Below, in pieces: positions 43,301 to 52,248 of a DNA stretch of 64,000 nucleotides (its first letter is position 1; every line of letters starts with the position of its first letter). Under the pieces are notes generated by a model. It saw only the letters and a program-made list of their open reading frames with translations, was not told where the DNA came from and did not search any database. Source of the stretch: Streptomyces genisteinicus (lineage in GTDB: Bacteria > Actinomycetota > Actinomycetes > Streptomycetales > Streptomycetaceae); NCBI RefSeq assembly GCF_014489615.1, contig NZ_CP060825.1, forward strand, positions 2,397,501 through 2,461,500, read 5' to 3'. The position numbers were made by a program, and so were the translations under genes.

Positions 43301-43693
43301 GTGGTGGCCGCCGCCCTGGCCGCGGTCGGGTTCGCGGTGAGCGCGGCCGGGTCGCTGCGCGAGCGGTCCTCGGAGTTCGCCGTGCTGCGGGCCCTCGGTG
43401 CCCCGCGCCGCAGGCTCGCCCGGCTGGTCGCGGCGGAGCAGGGGGTGCTGATCGGCATCGCGCTGCTCGTCGGCGTGGTCCTCGGCGCGGTGCTGACCCG
43501 GGCCGTCGTGCCGCTGATCGTGCTGACCGGGCAGGCGACCCAGCCGGTGCCGGGGGTCCTGGTCGAACTGCCCGTGGGACAGGTGGCGTCGCTGCTCGCC
43601 GGTGTGGCGGCGCTGCCGCTGCTGATCGTCGCCGTCATCGCCCTGCGCCGCCCGGACCCCGCGGTGACGCTGCGCCACCAGGGGGACAACTGA
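40328..43693 (+). CDS. FtsX-type ABC transporter permease
   Basis: This 1121-aa membrane protein has an N-terminal span, a large extracytoplasmic domain, a block of spans around 290-410 and a second outside domain. A last FtsX domain holds three spans (about 970-1110), with GSLRERSSEFAVLRALGAPRRRL. Such large permeases work with a MacB/LolD-type ATPase in export of peptides or lipoprotein-like substrates, or in cell-envelope signalling. It starts with a GTG after GGGGGAC and ends one base before the next gene. Confidence 0.88.
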   Translation: MTGFVLLRLRAHRLLLAAALVAVLLTTCVLSALAAFSGSVGDAALRHTLGTREAAGTALTVSARTPADRRDAADEAVARGAAASFDGLPVTVRKLERSGAYALPRSLRSPEARKGEPDLTHFAALDPAQVAVAAGRLPGPAGGGGPVPVALPEAAAKLLELTVGARLELTDRLTEKPLTAEVVGVYRAADPADPYWQLDPLGGRGVRSAVFTTYGPLLADPGVLASGRTGAGDSAWIARADFRPVTTDRIGALHTAAVAGPAALGKDPVFAGAVTVRTSLPTVLAQSERALLVARSTLLIVAMQLVVLAGCTLVLVARLLSSERAGETGLLRARGASRGRIAGLASVEALLLALPAALCAPLLAGPLTRLLAANSALDDSGLRVDGAPAGQVWLVALAVAVCCAAAVVAPALGAGGEGLRRGRGRSLPGPVRAGADLGLLAVAAVAFWQLDRQSGAAGGGALSGDREGELGVDPLLITAPALALLAGTVLTLRLLPPAARLAERWAAGGRGLPMALAGWQFSRRPLRGAGPVLLLVLSVAMGMLAIGQSASWDRSQDDQADFRSGASVRVLADGTGGPGDAGRYAALPGVREAAPAVRAPVGLSANRTATVLALDTTGAADRLLMRGDLADGDPGAVLDTLKPSGGVRPGLLLPADARRAALDLRLTAEGARGGVSPSGTRVRTVAVFEDRYGIVHRIAAGTVPVDGRVHTVTLDLGTTASGGGALPAGPLALTGVRLLDTPVPQRAEDHRLTVERVRSAGGDGTLRPVAADPGLRWEAAYQSSNGTDAADPVPLRVAPQGPAPLSVRYTPAPGELGVNAWGRPLETADFAVQVSAVRPPAPRQIPAVVTDAFLDASGAARGDSLDVTFGGRDLRITVAGVVRRLPTTGAGAGAPVPDGADRTPADAADGGGVLLDFRTVNAVLAADGGASLTPSEWWLATAPGAADEVAGALRALPDADGTRVLVRDDTAAGLHGDPLGAGPRSALLAVAVVAAALAAVGFAVSAAGSLRERSSEFAVLRALGAPRRRLARLVAAEQGVLIGIALLVGVVLGAVLTRAVVPLIVLTGQATQPVPGVLVELPVGQVASLLAGVAALPLLIVAVIALRRPDPAVTLRHQGDN

Positions 43694-43694
43694 G

Positions 43695-46481
43695 ATGACC
43701 AGGCAACCCGCGTCCCGTCCCGGCCCCGGCGCACGGAGCCGGCGGCCCGTCGCCCCCTGGGTGCGGACCCGGCTGCGCACCTCTCCCGGCACCGCCGCCG
43801 CGTTCGGCGTCCTGGTGCTGCTGACCGCCTTCCTGGCCGCCGCGTTCCCGCGTGCCGTGGACGCGTACGAGAACCGCGGCCTGCGGCACGCGATCACCGG
43901 CGCTCCCGCCGCGCGCAGTGCGGTGGAGGTGTCGACACCGGGTCCCGGGCTCTCCGGGTCCGAGGAGGCACGGGAGGCGAGCCTGCGGTCGGCGGCCGTG
44001 ACCGGGCACTGGGCGACGGTGCTGGAGGCGCTCGGCGGGCCGCTGCGCGCCCTGCCCGGCGAGTCCGCCCACGGTGTGCGCACCAGCGTGCCGCTGCCCG
44101 CGACGGACGACTGGCTCCCGCGGCCCGAATCGGTGCCCCCGCAGATGACGCTGGCCGCCCAGAGCGGGCTGGCCGAACACTCCACCGTCACCGAGGGCCG
44201 CCTGCCGCGGGCCGGCGGCGAGGTCACCTCCCGCACCCGGGAGATCGAGGCGGTCGTCACCACCGGGACCGCGAAGACCCTCGGCATCGCGACCGGCTCG
44301 GTGGTCCATGTCGGCGCCGCCGACGGGCCGGCGCTCGCGGTTCGCGTCACGGGCATCGTCGAGCCGCGCTCGCCGGAAGGCGGCTACTGGTCCTACGACG
44401 AGGTGCTGCGCGCCCCGGGCCTGGGCGCCACGACGGGATCGCCGCCCAGCGTCTACTGGAAGGCCGCCCTCCTCATCGCCCCGGACGCGGCCCCCGCGCT
44501 GCTGGGCACCCTGGGCGCGCCGCAGCCCTACTGGCGCGTCGCCCCGGCGACCGGCCGGCTCACGGCGCAGGACGTGCCCGAGCTCTCCCGGCGTCTCGCG
44601 TCGCTGGAGGACGGCCCGGGTCTGATCGGACTGAAGGACCTGATCGACGAGAACGCGGACGTCTCCACCGATCTGGACGGTGTGCTCGGGGACTTCGAGG
44701 CCATGCGGTCGGCGATCTCCCCGGTCGTCGCCGTCGCGGCGTTCGGGATCGGCTCGGTCGCCGTGGTCGTGGTCGTCATGGCGGGCGGCCTGTTCGCCGC
44801 CCGCCGCCGTTCCGAGCTCGCCCTGCTGCGCTCGCGCGGCGGTTCGCTCGCCGGGATCGGCGGCCGGCTGCTCGCGGAGACCGGCGTGGTGGCGGTGCCC
44901 GCCGCCGTGCTCGGCCTGGCCCTGGCGGTGCTCGCCGTCGACGACGCCCGTGACGGCCCGGCGGTCGCCGCGGCGGCGGCCGTCGCCGCCGTCGCCTGTG
45001 CCGCGCTGCCGGTACGGGCGGTGATACGGCACCGGGTGCCGCTCGCGCACGGCGGCCGGGACGATCTCGCGCTCGCCCGGCCGAGCCGGCGCCGCACGGT
45101 CGCCGAACTGACCCTGCTGGTCCTCGCCGTGGGAGCGGTGGCCGCGCTGCGGCGCCGGGGCACCTCCGACGCCGGCGACCATCTGGCGAGCGCCGCCCCC
45201 GTCCTGGTGGCCCTGATCGCCGCGCTCGTGCTGGTCCGGCTGTACCCGGTGCCGCTGCGCTGGGCCGCGCGCCCGGCGGCACGGCTGCGGGGCGCGGTCG
45301 GATACCTGTCGCTGGCCAGGGCGGGCCGTTCGTCGGCCGTCGGGGCGCTGCCGCTGCTGGCGCTGCTGCTGGCCCTGGCGACGGCCGGGTTCGGCGGCTC
45401 GGTGCTGGCCGGGGTGGACGACGCGCGGGCCCGGGCGGCGCTGCTGGCCACCGGCGCCGACGCGCGGGTGTCCGGGGAGGGGGACTCCGCCGCGCTGCCG
45501 CCGGGCGCGGAACGTGCCGTCCGCGGCCTGCCCGGGGTGCGCTCGGTCACCGCGGTGCAGATCGAGCACGCCCTGACCCTGCCCGCCGCAGGCCGCCAGG
45601 CCGAGGCCCCCGCCGTGTCCCTGGTCGCGGCCGACCCCGGCGCGTACGCGTCGCTGGCCCGCCGCCTGGGGCTCGGCGAGTTCCCGGAGCAGGCTCTGCG
45701 GCCGGGCGGCGACCCCGGCGTGGTGCGGGCCGTGGCCTCGCCCGGCGTCGCCGCCTGGCTCGGCGGCGGGCGGCATCGGATCGACGCAGTCGCGGGGGCC
45801 TTCACCGTGGAGATCGCCGCGGTCAGGGAGCGCACGCCGGCCGTCGCGTCGAAGGAGTTCCTGCTGGTCGACGCCGCCCGGCTGGAGCGCCGCGCCCCGT
45901 CCGCCCTGCTGGTGACCGGCGAGCGGCTGGACGGCACCGCGATGCGGGCTGCGGCGAAGGAGCTCGGCGGGGACCTCACCGTACGGCTGCGCGCCGAGGC
46001 GCGGGCCGGTTTCACCGACTCGCCGGTCCAGGCGGGCGCGGAGCGCATCTACACCGCGGCGATCGCGGCGGGCGCGGGATACGCCGTGCTGGCGCTGATG
46101 CTGTCGCTGCTCCAGTCGGCGCCGGAGCGGACCATGCTCCTCGCCCGGCTGCGGACCATGGGACTGACCATGCGTCAGGGACGGTCGCTGCTCGGGCTGG
46201 AGGCGCTGCCCCCGGCGCTGCTCGCCGCGGCGGGCGGCGCGCTCGTCGGCTGGGCGACCATCGCGCTGCTGGCGCCGGGCGTCGACCTGGTGCGGCTGGC
46301 GCTGGCGGCCGCACCGGGGGCCGCCACCGTCGACGACGTGTCGCTGCGGGCCGACGCCTGGTCGCTGGTGCTGCCGGCGACGGCGGTGGTGCTGCTGGCG
46401 GCCCTCGTCGCCGGCGTGCAGGCCTGGTGGGCGGGCCGGCGCGGATCCGTCCGGGAACTCAGGGCAGGAGACATGCGATGA
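43695..46481 (+). CDS. FtsX-type ABC transporter permease
   Basis: This 928-aa partner permease has one N-terminal span, an outside domain, four spans near 335-420, further spans to ~560, another outside domain and a C-terminal FtsX block (from about 775). It ends in the conserved SVRELRAGDMR-type tail. It starts one base after the first permease stops and overlaps the ATPase gene by four bases (ATGA), so the three form one operon. Confidence 0.88.
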   Translation: MTRQPASRPGPGARSRRPVAPWVRTRLRTSPGTAAAFGVLVLLTAFLAAAFPRAVDAYENRGLRHAITGAPAARSAVEVSTPGPGLSGSEEAREASLRSAAVTGHWATVLEALGGPLRALPGESAHGVRTSVPLPATDDWLPRPESVPPQMTLAAQSGLAEHSTVTEGRLPRAGGEVTSRTREIEAVVTTGTAKTLGIATGSVVHVGAADGPALAVRVTGIVEPRSPEGGYWSYDEVLRAPGLGATTGSPPSVYWKAALLIAPDAAPALLGTLGAPQPYWRVAPATGRLTAQDVPELSRRLASLEDGPGLIGLKDLIDENADVSTDLDGVLGDFEAMRSAISPVVAVAAFGIGSVAVVVVVMAGGLFAARRRSELALLRSRGGSLAGIGGRLLAETGVVAVPAAVLGLALAVLAVDDARDGPAVAAAAAVAAVACAALPVRAVIRHRVPLAHGGRDDLALARPSRRRTVAELTLLVLAVGAVAALRRRGTSDAGDHLASAAPVLVALIAALVLVRLYPVPLRWAARPAARLRGAVGYLSLARAGRSSAVGALPLLALLLALATAGFGGSVLAGVDDARARAALLATGADARVSGEGDSAALPPGAERAVRGLPGVRSVTAVQIEHALTLPAAGRQAEAPAVSLVAADPGAYASLARRLGLGEFPEQALRPGGDPGVVRAVASPGVAAWLGGGRHRIDAVAGAFTVEIAAVRERTPAVASKEFLLVDAARLERRAPSALLVTGERLDGTAMRAAAKELGGDLTVRLRAEARAGFTDSPVQAGAERIYTAAIAAGAGYAVLALMLSLLQSAPERTMLLARLRTMGLTMRQGRSLLGLEALPPALLAAAGGALVGWATIALLAPGVDLVRLALAAAPGAATVDDVSLRADAWSLVLPATAVVLLAALVAGVQAWWAGRRGSVRELRAGDMR

Positions 46482-47431
46482 CCGACACCACGCTGGAGGA
46501 GCTGGAGCGGCGGGTCGCCGCCCGGCGCGAGCGGCCTTCCTACGGGCACGACGCCCTGATCACGTGCGACCGGCTGGTCCGCGTGTTCTCCACCGACGGG
46601 GTGGAGGTGCAGGCGCTCCAGGGCCTCGACCTCCTCGTCAAGGAGGGCGAGCTGATGGCCCTGGTGGGCGCGTCCGGCAGCGGGAAGTCCACGCTGATGA
46701 ACATCCTCGCCGGTCTGGACGTGCCCACGGCGGGCGCCGCCCGGGTCGCGGGGAGCGATCTGCTGGCGATGGACGGGAAGGCGCGGCTGCGCTACCGCCG
46801 CGAGGTCGTCGGCTTCGTCTGGCAGCAGACGGCACGCAACCTGCTCCCCTACCTGACCGCCGAGCAGAACGTCGCCCTGCCGATGCAGCTGCGCGGGCGG
46901 GGGGCCGGCCGGGGGCGGCGCAAGGCGGAGCGTGCCCGGGAGCTGCTGTCGATGCTCGGCGCCGCCGACTACGCGGACCGCAGGCCGGAGCAGCTGTCCG
47001 GCGGGCAGCAGCAGCGGGTGGCGATCGCGGTCGCGCTGGCGAACTCGCCGTCGGTGCTCCTCGCGGACGAGCCCACGGGTGAGCTGGACTCGGCGACCGG
47101 GGAGCAGGTCTTCGCGGCGTTCCGGCGGGCGAACGAGGAGCTCGGCACGACGATCGTGATCGTGACCCACGACCAGGCGGTCGCCGACGAGGTGCGCCGC
47201 ACCGTCGCCATCCGGGACGGGCGCACCTCGTCCGAGGTCCTGCGGCGGACCCAGGTGGACGCCGACACGGGGCAGGAGTCGGTGGTGGCCCGCGAGTACG
47301 CGATGCTCGACCGCGCCGGGCGTCTCCAGCTGCCCGCCGACCACCTCTCCTCCCTCGGGATGCGGGACCGGGTGCTGCTGGAGCTGGAGTCCGACCACAT
47401 CGGGGTCTGGCCGGACGAGCACGGGGTCTGA
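46478..47431 (+). CDS. ABC transporter ATP-binding protein (MacB/LolD type)
   Basis: This 317-aa ATPase has Walker A GASGSGKST, the signature LSGGQQQRVAIA, Walker B VLLADEPTGELD and the switch His in IVTHDQAV. The C-terminal extension of ~70 residues after the H-loop is specific to this actinobacterial type. It energises the two large permeases upstream. The ATG at 46478 follows GGCAGGAG. Confidence 0.92.
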   Translation: MTDTTLEELERRVAARRERPSYGHDALITCDRLVRVFSTDGVEVQALQGLDLLVKEGELMALVGASGSGKSTLMNILAGLDVPTAGAARVAGSDLLAMDGKARLRYRREVVGFVWQQTARNLLPYLTAEQNVALPMQLRGRGAGRGRRKAERARELLSMLGAADYADRRPEQLSGGQQQRVAIAVALANSPSVLLADEPTGELDSATGEQVFAAFRRANEELGTTIVIVTHDQAVADEVRRTVAIRDGRTSSEVLRRTQVDADTGQESVVAREYAMLDRAGRLQLPADHLSSLGMRDRVLLELESDHIGVWPDEHGV

Positions 47432-47520
47432 GGCCCGGGGAGTCTGTTTGTGGGGGTGGGGTGCCCGGGGCGGGGGATCTCGCCGGGTGGGCGCCGCTCA
47501 CGGTGGGCGCGAGCCCAGGG

Positions 47521-47580
47521 GGCGCGGCGCTCGGACAGGGCGCGGCGCTCGGACGGGGCGCGGCGCTCGGACGGGGCGCT
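47521..47580. repeat. 18-bp tandem repeat
   Basis: GGCGCGGCGCTCGGACrG is repeated three times plus a partial fourth in the convergent gap between the ABC operon and the next minus-strand gene. No gene lies in 47432-47644. Confidence 0.75.
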
Positions 47581-47644
47581 GCGGGCGTCGGGGAGGTTCC
47601 CGGGGGCGGCGCCTGCCGTGCGCGCGGCGCTCGCGCGGGGCGGG

Positions 47645-48316
47645 TCAGCGCGGGGTGACCGTCAGCCCGCCGAAGCCGCTCCGGCGCAGGGCCACCGAGC
47701 CGTAGGGTGTGCGCAGCCTCAGCCACGCGCCGGAGGACAGCAGTGCGACCGGCACCCCGGGGCGCAGGAAGCCGAGGGACTGGGCGGCGTGCACGGCGCG
47801 CAGCGGCAGACCGGTGCCGCCCACGTCGCGCGACCAGATCTCCCGGCCGATGCGGTCCCGCTCGGCGCGGGTGCGCCGCTCGGCGGGCAGTGCCTCGTCC
47901 CGGGCCCGGAACTCGGCGACGGCCGCCGTCACCGCGCCGCGCATCTCCTGCGCGCCGGGCAGGCCGGGCGCCTCGGTCCAGCCGCCGCGCGGCGGGAGCA
48001 GCCCGGCCCAGGGCGGTCCGGTGACCGTGCCGGGCACGGCGAACTCCGCGCCGCGCACCGACTCCAGCAGTTCGCCCGCGGACACGGTGACGTCGAGCTC
48101 GACCGGCTCCGCCAGGCGGGCCGTGCGGATCGCGAGCACCTCGAACGACGGCGGCCGCCCGAAGACCGCGACCGCTCCCCCGCCCTGCCCGACGAGCCGG
48201 ACCGCGGCGGCCCGGTCGTAGTGGATCAGCCGGGCGAGGAAGGCGGCGAGGTCGTCCGCCTCCCTCGCGTCGGCGAGGCGCAGGCTCTGCACGGGTACGG
48301 GCATGGGAGCGGTCAT
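47645..48316 (-). CDS. conserved hypothetical protein
   Basis: This 223-aa cytoplasmic protein has no recognised motif, signal or span. The sequence alternates beta-like strands and helices. It resembles a conserved actinobacterial protein of unknown function found next to acyl-CoA thioesterases. Its ATG overlaps the thioesterase stop by four bases, so the two are translationally linked. A role with the thioesterase or the upstream ABC-F protein is only inferred from position. Confidence 0.75.
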   Translation of the reverse strand: MTAPMPVPVQSLRLADAREADDLAAFLARLIHYDRAAAVRLVGQGGGAVAVFGRPPSFEVLAIRTARLAEPVELDVTVSAGELLESVRGAEFAVPGTVTGPPWAGLLPPRGGWTEAPGLPGAQEMRGAVTAAVAEFRARDEALPAERRTRAERDRIGREIWSRDVGGTGLPLRAVHAAQSLGFLRPGVPVALLSSGAWLRLRTPYGSVALRRSGFGGLTVTPR

Positions 48317-48795
48317 GCGACGAGGGCGTCCTCGGGGCTGTCCTTCGACGGGTCCCCGCCGCCGGCAGGGCTGCCCGTGCCGTCGTCCAGGTAGAGCTGG
48401 AGGAAGGACTTCTCCTCCGCGGAGATGCGGCGCGGACGCTGCTCCGCCAGGTTGAACGGCACCACGACCGTGGAGGCCCGCACATACACCGTGCCGCCCT
48501 CGTCGGCTTCCTTCACCTCGTAGGCGATGGTGAGCGACGCGGCGGAGATCTTGGTGACCCAGGACTCGATCACCACCGGCTCGTGCCGGTGGACCAGCGG
48601 GCGCACGTAGTCGATCTCGTGCCGGGCGACCACCGATCCGCCGGAGAAGGACGGCGATCCGTCCCCCGGCGCCAGGCGGAACATGAAGTCGATCCGCGCC
48701 TCTTCCAGGTACCGCAGGAAGACGACGTTGTTGACGTGCCCGAAGGCGTCCATGTCCGACCAGCGCAGGGGGCAGCGGTAGATGTGGCGGGCCAT
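48313..48795 (-). CDS. acyl-CoA thioesterase, 4HBT hot-dog fold
   Basis: This 160-aa protein has the hot-dog thioesterase start RWSDMDAFGHVNNVVFLRYLEEAR with the catalytic Asp region, then VRPLVHRHEPVVIESWVTKIS. It hydrolyses acyl-CoA or related thioesters in the cytoplasm; the natural substrate is unknown. It starts four bases after the ABC-F gene ends, within the same minus-strand operon. Confidence 0.9.
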   Translation of the reverse strand: MARHIYRCPLRWSDMDAFGHVNNVVFLRYLEEARIDFMFRLAPGDGSPSFSGGSVVARHEIDYVRPLVHRHEPVVIESWVTKISAASLTIAYEVKEADEGGTVYVRASTVVVPFNLAEQRPRRISAEEKSFLQLYLDDGTGSPAGGGDPSKDSPEDALVA

Positions 48796-48799
48796 GCGC

Positions 48800-50464
48800 T
48801 CAGCCCCGGGTGAGCTTCTTGTAGGTGGCGCGGTGCGGACGGGCCGCGTCCGGGCCGAGACGCTCGATCTTGTTCTTCTCGTACGACTCGAAGTTGCCCT
48901 CGAACCAGAACCACTTCGACTCGCCCTCGTACGCCAGGATGTGCGTGGCGACCCGGTCGAGGAACCAGCGGTCGTGGGAGACGACCACCGCCGCGCCGGG
49001 GAAGTCGAGGAGCGCGTTCTCCAGGGAGGAGAGCGTCTCGACGTCGAGGTCGTTGGTCGGCTCGTCGAGGAGCAGCAGGTTGCCGCCCTGCTTGAGGGTG
49101 AGCGCCAGGTTGAGGCGGTTGCGCTCACCGCCGGACAGGATGCCGGCGGGCTTCTGCTGGTCCGGGCCCTTGAAGCCGAAGGCGCTGACGTAGGCGCGGG
49201 ACGGCATCTCGACCTGGCCGACGTTGATGTAGTCGAGCTCGTCGGAGACGACCGCCCACAGCGTCTTCTTCGGGTCGATGTTGGCGCGGCTCTGGTCGAC
49301 GTAGGAGATCTTGACGGTCTCGCCGACCTTGATCTGGCCCGAGTCCGGCTTCTCCAGGCCCTGGATCATCTTGAACAGGGTCGTCTTGCCGGCGCCGTTG
49401 GGGCCGATCACGCCGACAATGCCGTTGCGGGGCAGGGTGAACGACAGGTCGTCGATGAGGACCTTCTCGCCGAACGCCTTGGAGAGGTTGGTGACCTCGA
49501 CGACGACGGAGCCCAGCCGCGGGCCCGGCGGGATCTGGATCTCCTCGAAGTCCAGCTTCCGCATCTTGTCGGCCTCGGCCGCCATCTCCTCGTAACGCGC
49601 GAGACGGGCCTTGGACTTGGCCTGCCGCCCCTTCGCGTTGGAGCGGACCCACTCCAGCTCTTCCTTGAGCCGCTTGGCGCGCTTGGCGTCCTTCTGGCCC
49701 TCGACCTTCAGACGGGTCTGCTTGGTCTCCAGGTAGGTGGAGTAGTTGCCCTCGTAGCCGATGGCGCGGCCGCGGTCGAGCTCCAGGATCCAGCCCGCGA
49801 CGTTGTCGAGGAAGTACCGGTCGTGGGTGATCGCGACGACGGTGCCGGCGTACTTGGCGAGGTGCGCCTCCAGCCACTGGACGGACTCGGCGTCCAGGTG
49901 GTTGGTGGGCTCGTCGAGGAGCAGCAGGTCGGGGGCCTCCAGCAGCAGCTTGCAGAGGGCCACGCGGCGCTTCTCGCCACCGGAGAGGTTGGTGACGGGC
50001 CAGTCCCCGGGCGGGCAGCCGAGGGCGTCCATGGCCTGCTCCAGCTGGGCGTCGAGGTCCCACGCGTTGGCGTGGTCCAGGTCCTCCTGGAGCTTGCCCA
50101 TCTCCTCCATCAGCTCGTCCGTGTAGTTCGTGGCCATCTCCTCGGCGATGGCGTTGAACCGGTCGAGCTTGCCCTTGACCTCGGAGACGCCGAGCTGGAC
50201 GTTCTCGAGGACCGTCTTGTCCTCGTCGAGCGGCGGTTCCTGGAGGAGGATGCCGACCGAGTAGCCGGGCGAGAGGAAGGCGTCGCCGTTGGACGGCTGC
50301 TCCAGACCGGCCATGATCTTCAGCACGGTGGACTTACCGGCACCGTTGGGGCCGACCACACCGATCTTCGCGCCGGGCAGGAAGCTCAGCGTCACGTCAT
50401 CGAGGATGACCTTGTCGCCGTGCGCCTTGCGCGTCTTGCGCATGGTGTAGATGTACTCAGCCAA
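48800..50464 (-). CDS. ettA: ABC-F translation factor, EttA type
   Basis: This 554-aa soluble protein has two ABC domains and no membrane span. Walker A appears twice (GPNGAGKST and GPNGAGKTT), signatures are LSGGEKRR and LSGGERNR, and Walker B appears as LLLLDEPTNHLD and LLLLDEPTNDLD. The arm and linker (around 240-310) are EttA-like. EttA binds the ribosomal E site and gates elongation according to energy state. The start is taken as the TTG at 50464 (protein begins AEYIYTMRKTRKAHGDK), preceded by GGACGG. It leads the thioesterase and hypothetical genes. Confidence 0.92.
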   Translation of the reverse strand: MAEYIYTMRKTRKAHGDKVILDDVTLSFLPGAKIGVVGPNGAGKSTVLKIMAGLEQPSNGDAFLSPGYSVGILLQEPPLDEDKTVLENVQLGVSEVKGKLDRFNAIAEEMATNYTDELMEEMGKLQEDLDHANAWDLDAQLEQAMDALGCPPGDWPVTNLSGGEKRRVALCKLLLEAPDLLLLDEPTNHLDAESVQWLEAHLAKYAGTVVAITHDRYFLDNVAGWILELDRGRAIGYEGNYSTYLETKQTRLKVEGQKDAKRAKRLKEELEWVRSNAKGRQAKSKARLARYEEMAAEADKMRKLDFEEIQIPPGPRLGSVVVEVTNLSKAFGEKVLIDDLSFTLPRNGIVGVIGPNGAGKTTLFKMIQGLEKPDSGQIKVGETVKISYVDQSRANIDPKKTLWAVVSDELDYINVGQVEMPSRAYVSAFGFKGPDQQKPAGILSGGERNRLNLALTLKQGGNLLLLDEPTNDLDVETLSSLENALLDFPGAAVVVSHDRWFLDRVATHILAYEGESKWFWFEGNFESYEKNKIERLGPDAARPHRATYKKLTRG

Positions 50465-50582
50465 GAGAAACCGTCCGGCAAGAAGTGGGTGGGCAGATAC
50501 ACCCATCTTGCCGTACGCCGTGCCGTGGACGGAAACCGCGGTGGTACGGGGCCCGCCGCCGGGGTCCGGCCGGGCGTGCCGC

Positions 50583-50611
50583 GGGCCCGGCACGCGGTGC
50601 GTGCCGGGCCC
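50583..50611 (-). terminator. hairpin after the surface-protein gene
   Basis: Thirteen-base perfect arms (50583-50595 and 50599-50611) enclose a 3-base loop just beyond the minus-strand stop at 50634. Confidence 0.7.
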
Positions 50612-50633
50612 GGGACATGGGGTCAGCGAGCCG

Positions 50634-52088
50634 TTACTGTCCGGCGGTCGCCTTCTTCTTGCGCAGGATGAACATCGCGGCACCGCCCGCGACGACCAGG
50701 ACGACCGCGATACCGGCGATCATCGGGGTCGCGCTGGAGCCACCGGTGGCCGCGAGGTCGCCCTCGCCGCCCGTGGTGCCCTCGGAGGAGCCGCCGGCGG
50801 AGGCCGGGGTCGGCTCGGAGGACGGGGTCTCCTCCTCGTCCGGGGTCTCGGGCGCCGGGGTGCCCTGGGTCTCGCAGTCGAGCACGCCCTGGAAGCGCTC
50901 GGAGAAGCCGTTCGGGCCGGTGATGGTGAAGTCGTAGGCCTGGTCCTCGGCGACCGGGACGGTCACCGTCTTGGACTCACCCGGGGCGATGGTGTGCTTG
51001 ATGCCCGCGAGCTCGAAGGTGAACGGGGAGTCGCCCTCGTTGCCGGCGGTGACGTCGACGCCGCCCTTGGCGCAGTTCTTCTCGGCGGTCACCGAGGGGA
51101 TGGCGCCCTTGGTGGCCCAGGTCGCCGTCGCGTTGGCGGTGACGGTGGTCTTGCTGGAGCCGGCCAGGATCTGCGTCTGGGACTTGCTGGCGCTCGCGAA
51201 CGCGCGGCCCACCGGGACGGTGGTGGTGGCCTCGACGGTCAGCGAACCGGAGCCGTCGGCAGCGCCCTCGGGCACGTCGAAGTACAGCTCGGCGCCGTTG
51301 GCGGCGGAGGTGACGGGCTTGCCGTCCTTGTCCGTGACCTTCACGCCGGAGACGGCGGCGTCGGCGGGACCGGTCACCGAGACCTCGGTGGCGTTGGTCT
51401 GCACGGTGACGGGGCCGAGCTTGCTGCCCGCCTTGCCGGAGACCGCGCTGGGCTCGAGGGTCAGCGAGGTCTTCGGCTCCTGGAGCGTCTGCGCGCTGCT
51501 CTCGAGGTAGTCGGCGAGCTTCTCGGCGGCCTTGTTCTTGGCCTCGACCTCGGCGCCGTCCGAGAAGCGCCAGATGGCGACCTGGGTGCCGGCGGCGGCG
51601 GTCTTCTTGTTGAGCTTGCCCTTGATGCCGGCCTTCTCCGCGAGCGCGGCCAGGTCGTTCACCTGCGGGTAGGAGTTCTGGAGGATCCAGAGGATCTTGC
51701 CCGCGTCCTTGTTGGCGCCGAGCGAGGTCTGGCCCCAGGGGGTCTCCAGGTACTTCGCCTTGTCCTGGGTCGGGTTGTGGATGTCGATGCAGTAGGACTG
51801 CAGCGAGCCACCGCCGTCGACGGTCATCTCGAAGAGACCGGCGGCGATCTCCTTCTTCTTCGTCTTGTCGCCGTCCTTGTACGTCAGGATGGCGTCGTCC
51901 CAGGTCTTCAGGCCGTCGAGCGTGGCGGCGGCACCCCCCGGGTTCTGGCCGGGCTCGTCGGCGGCGGCGGAGCCGGCGCCCGCGACGGAGCCCATCGCCA
52001 GCAGTCCGGTGGCGACGGCCGCGGCGGCTATCCGCCTGCGCGCATTGCGCCGCCCGGTCGTGGCGGTAGCAGAGAACAGAGCAAACAC
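50634..52088 (-). CDS. thioester-forming surface protein with sortase signal
   Basis: This 484-aa secreted protein has a signal peptide (Arg-rich start, cleavage near SAAADEP, ~44) and a TQXA-type thioester domain. Cys100 (YCIDIHN) and Gln169 (GTQVAIW) would form an internal Cys-Gln thioester able to bind host or matrix amines. A beta-rich middle, a Pro/Glu/Ser/Thr-rich stalk and a C-terminal LAATG sorting motif with a span and KKK tail follow. LAxTG is the class E sortase signal of Streptomyces, so it is wall-anchored. The GTG at 52088 has GGAGGGG 6 bases upstream, and excludes a 16-residue extension. No sortase gene is near. Confidence 0.92.
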   Translation of the reverse strand: MFALFSATATTGRRNARRRIAAAAVATGLLAMGSVAGAGSAAADEPGQNPGGAAATLDGLKTWDDAILTYKDGDKTKKKEIAAGLFEMTVDGGGSLQSYCIDIHNPTQDKAKYLETPWGQTSLGANKDAGKILWILQNSYPQVNDLAALAEKAGIKGKLNKKTAAAGTQVAIWRFSDGAEVEAKNKAAEKLADYLESSAQTLQEPKTSLTLEPSAVSGKAGSKLGPVTVQTNATEVSVTGPADAAVSGVKVTDKDGKPVTSAANGAELYFDVPEGAADGSGSLTVEATTTVPVGRAFASASKSQTQILAGSSKTTVTANATATWATKGAIPSVTAEKNCAKGGVDVTAGNEGDSPFTFELAGIKHTIAPGESKTVTVPVAEDQAYDFTITGPNGFSERFQGVLDCETQGTPAPETPDEEETPSSEPTPASAGGSSEGTTGGEGDLAATGGSSATPMIAGIAVVLVVAGGAAMFILRKKKATAGQ

Positions 52089-52248
52089 AGAATTCCCCTC
52101 CGGGCGAGACGTTCGCATGGACGCGCGGATGCGCACACGTGTGATGCGTGGTGGGAGAGTCTCGCCAGCACTCTCATGTGCTCGATGAGCACGCCGGAAT
52201 CCTATGGACGGGGAGAAGCCGCGTCCCCCTTCATACCGTCACACAACC

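Noticed and set aside
40328..47431. Lipoprotein-export LolCDE or FtsEX division system
   Set aside because: The permeases are far larger than LolC/E or FtsX and the ATPase has a long C-terminal extension; only the broad FtsX/MacB class can be supported.
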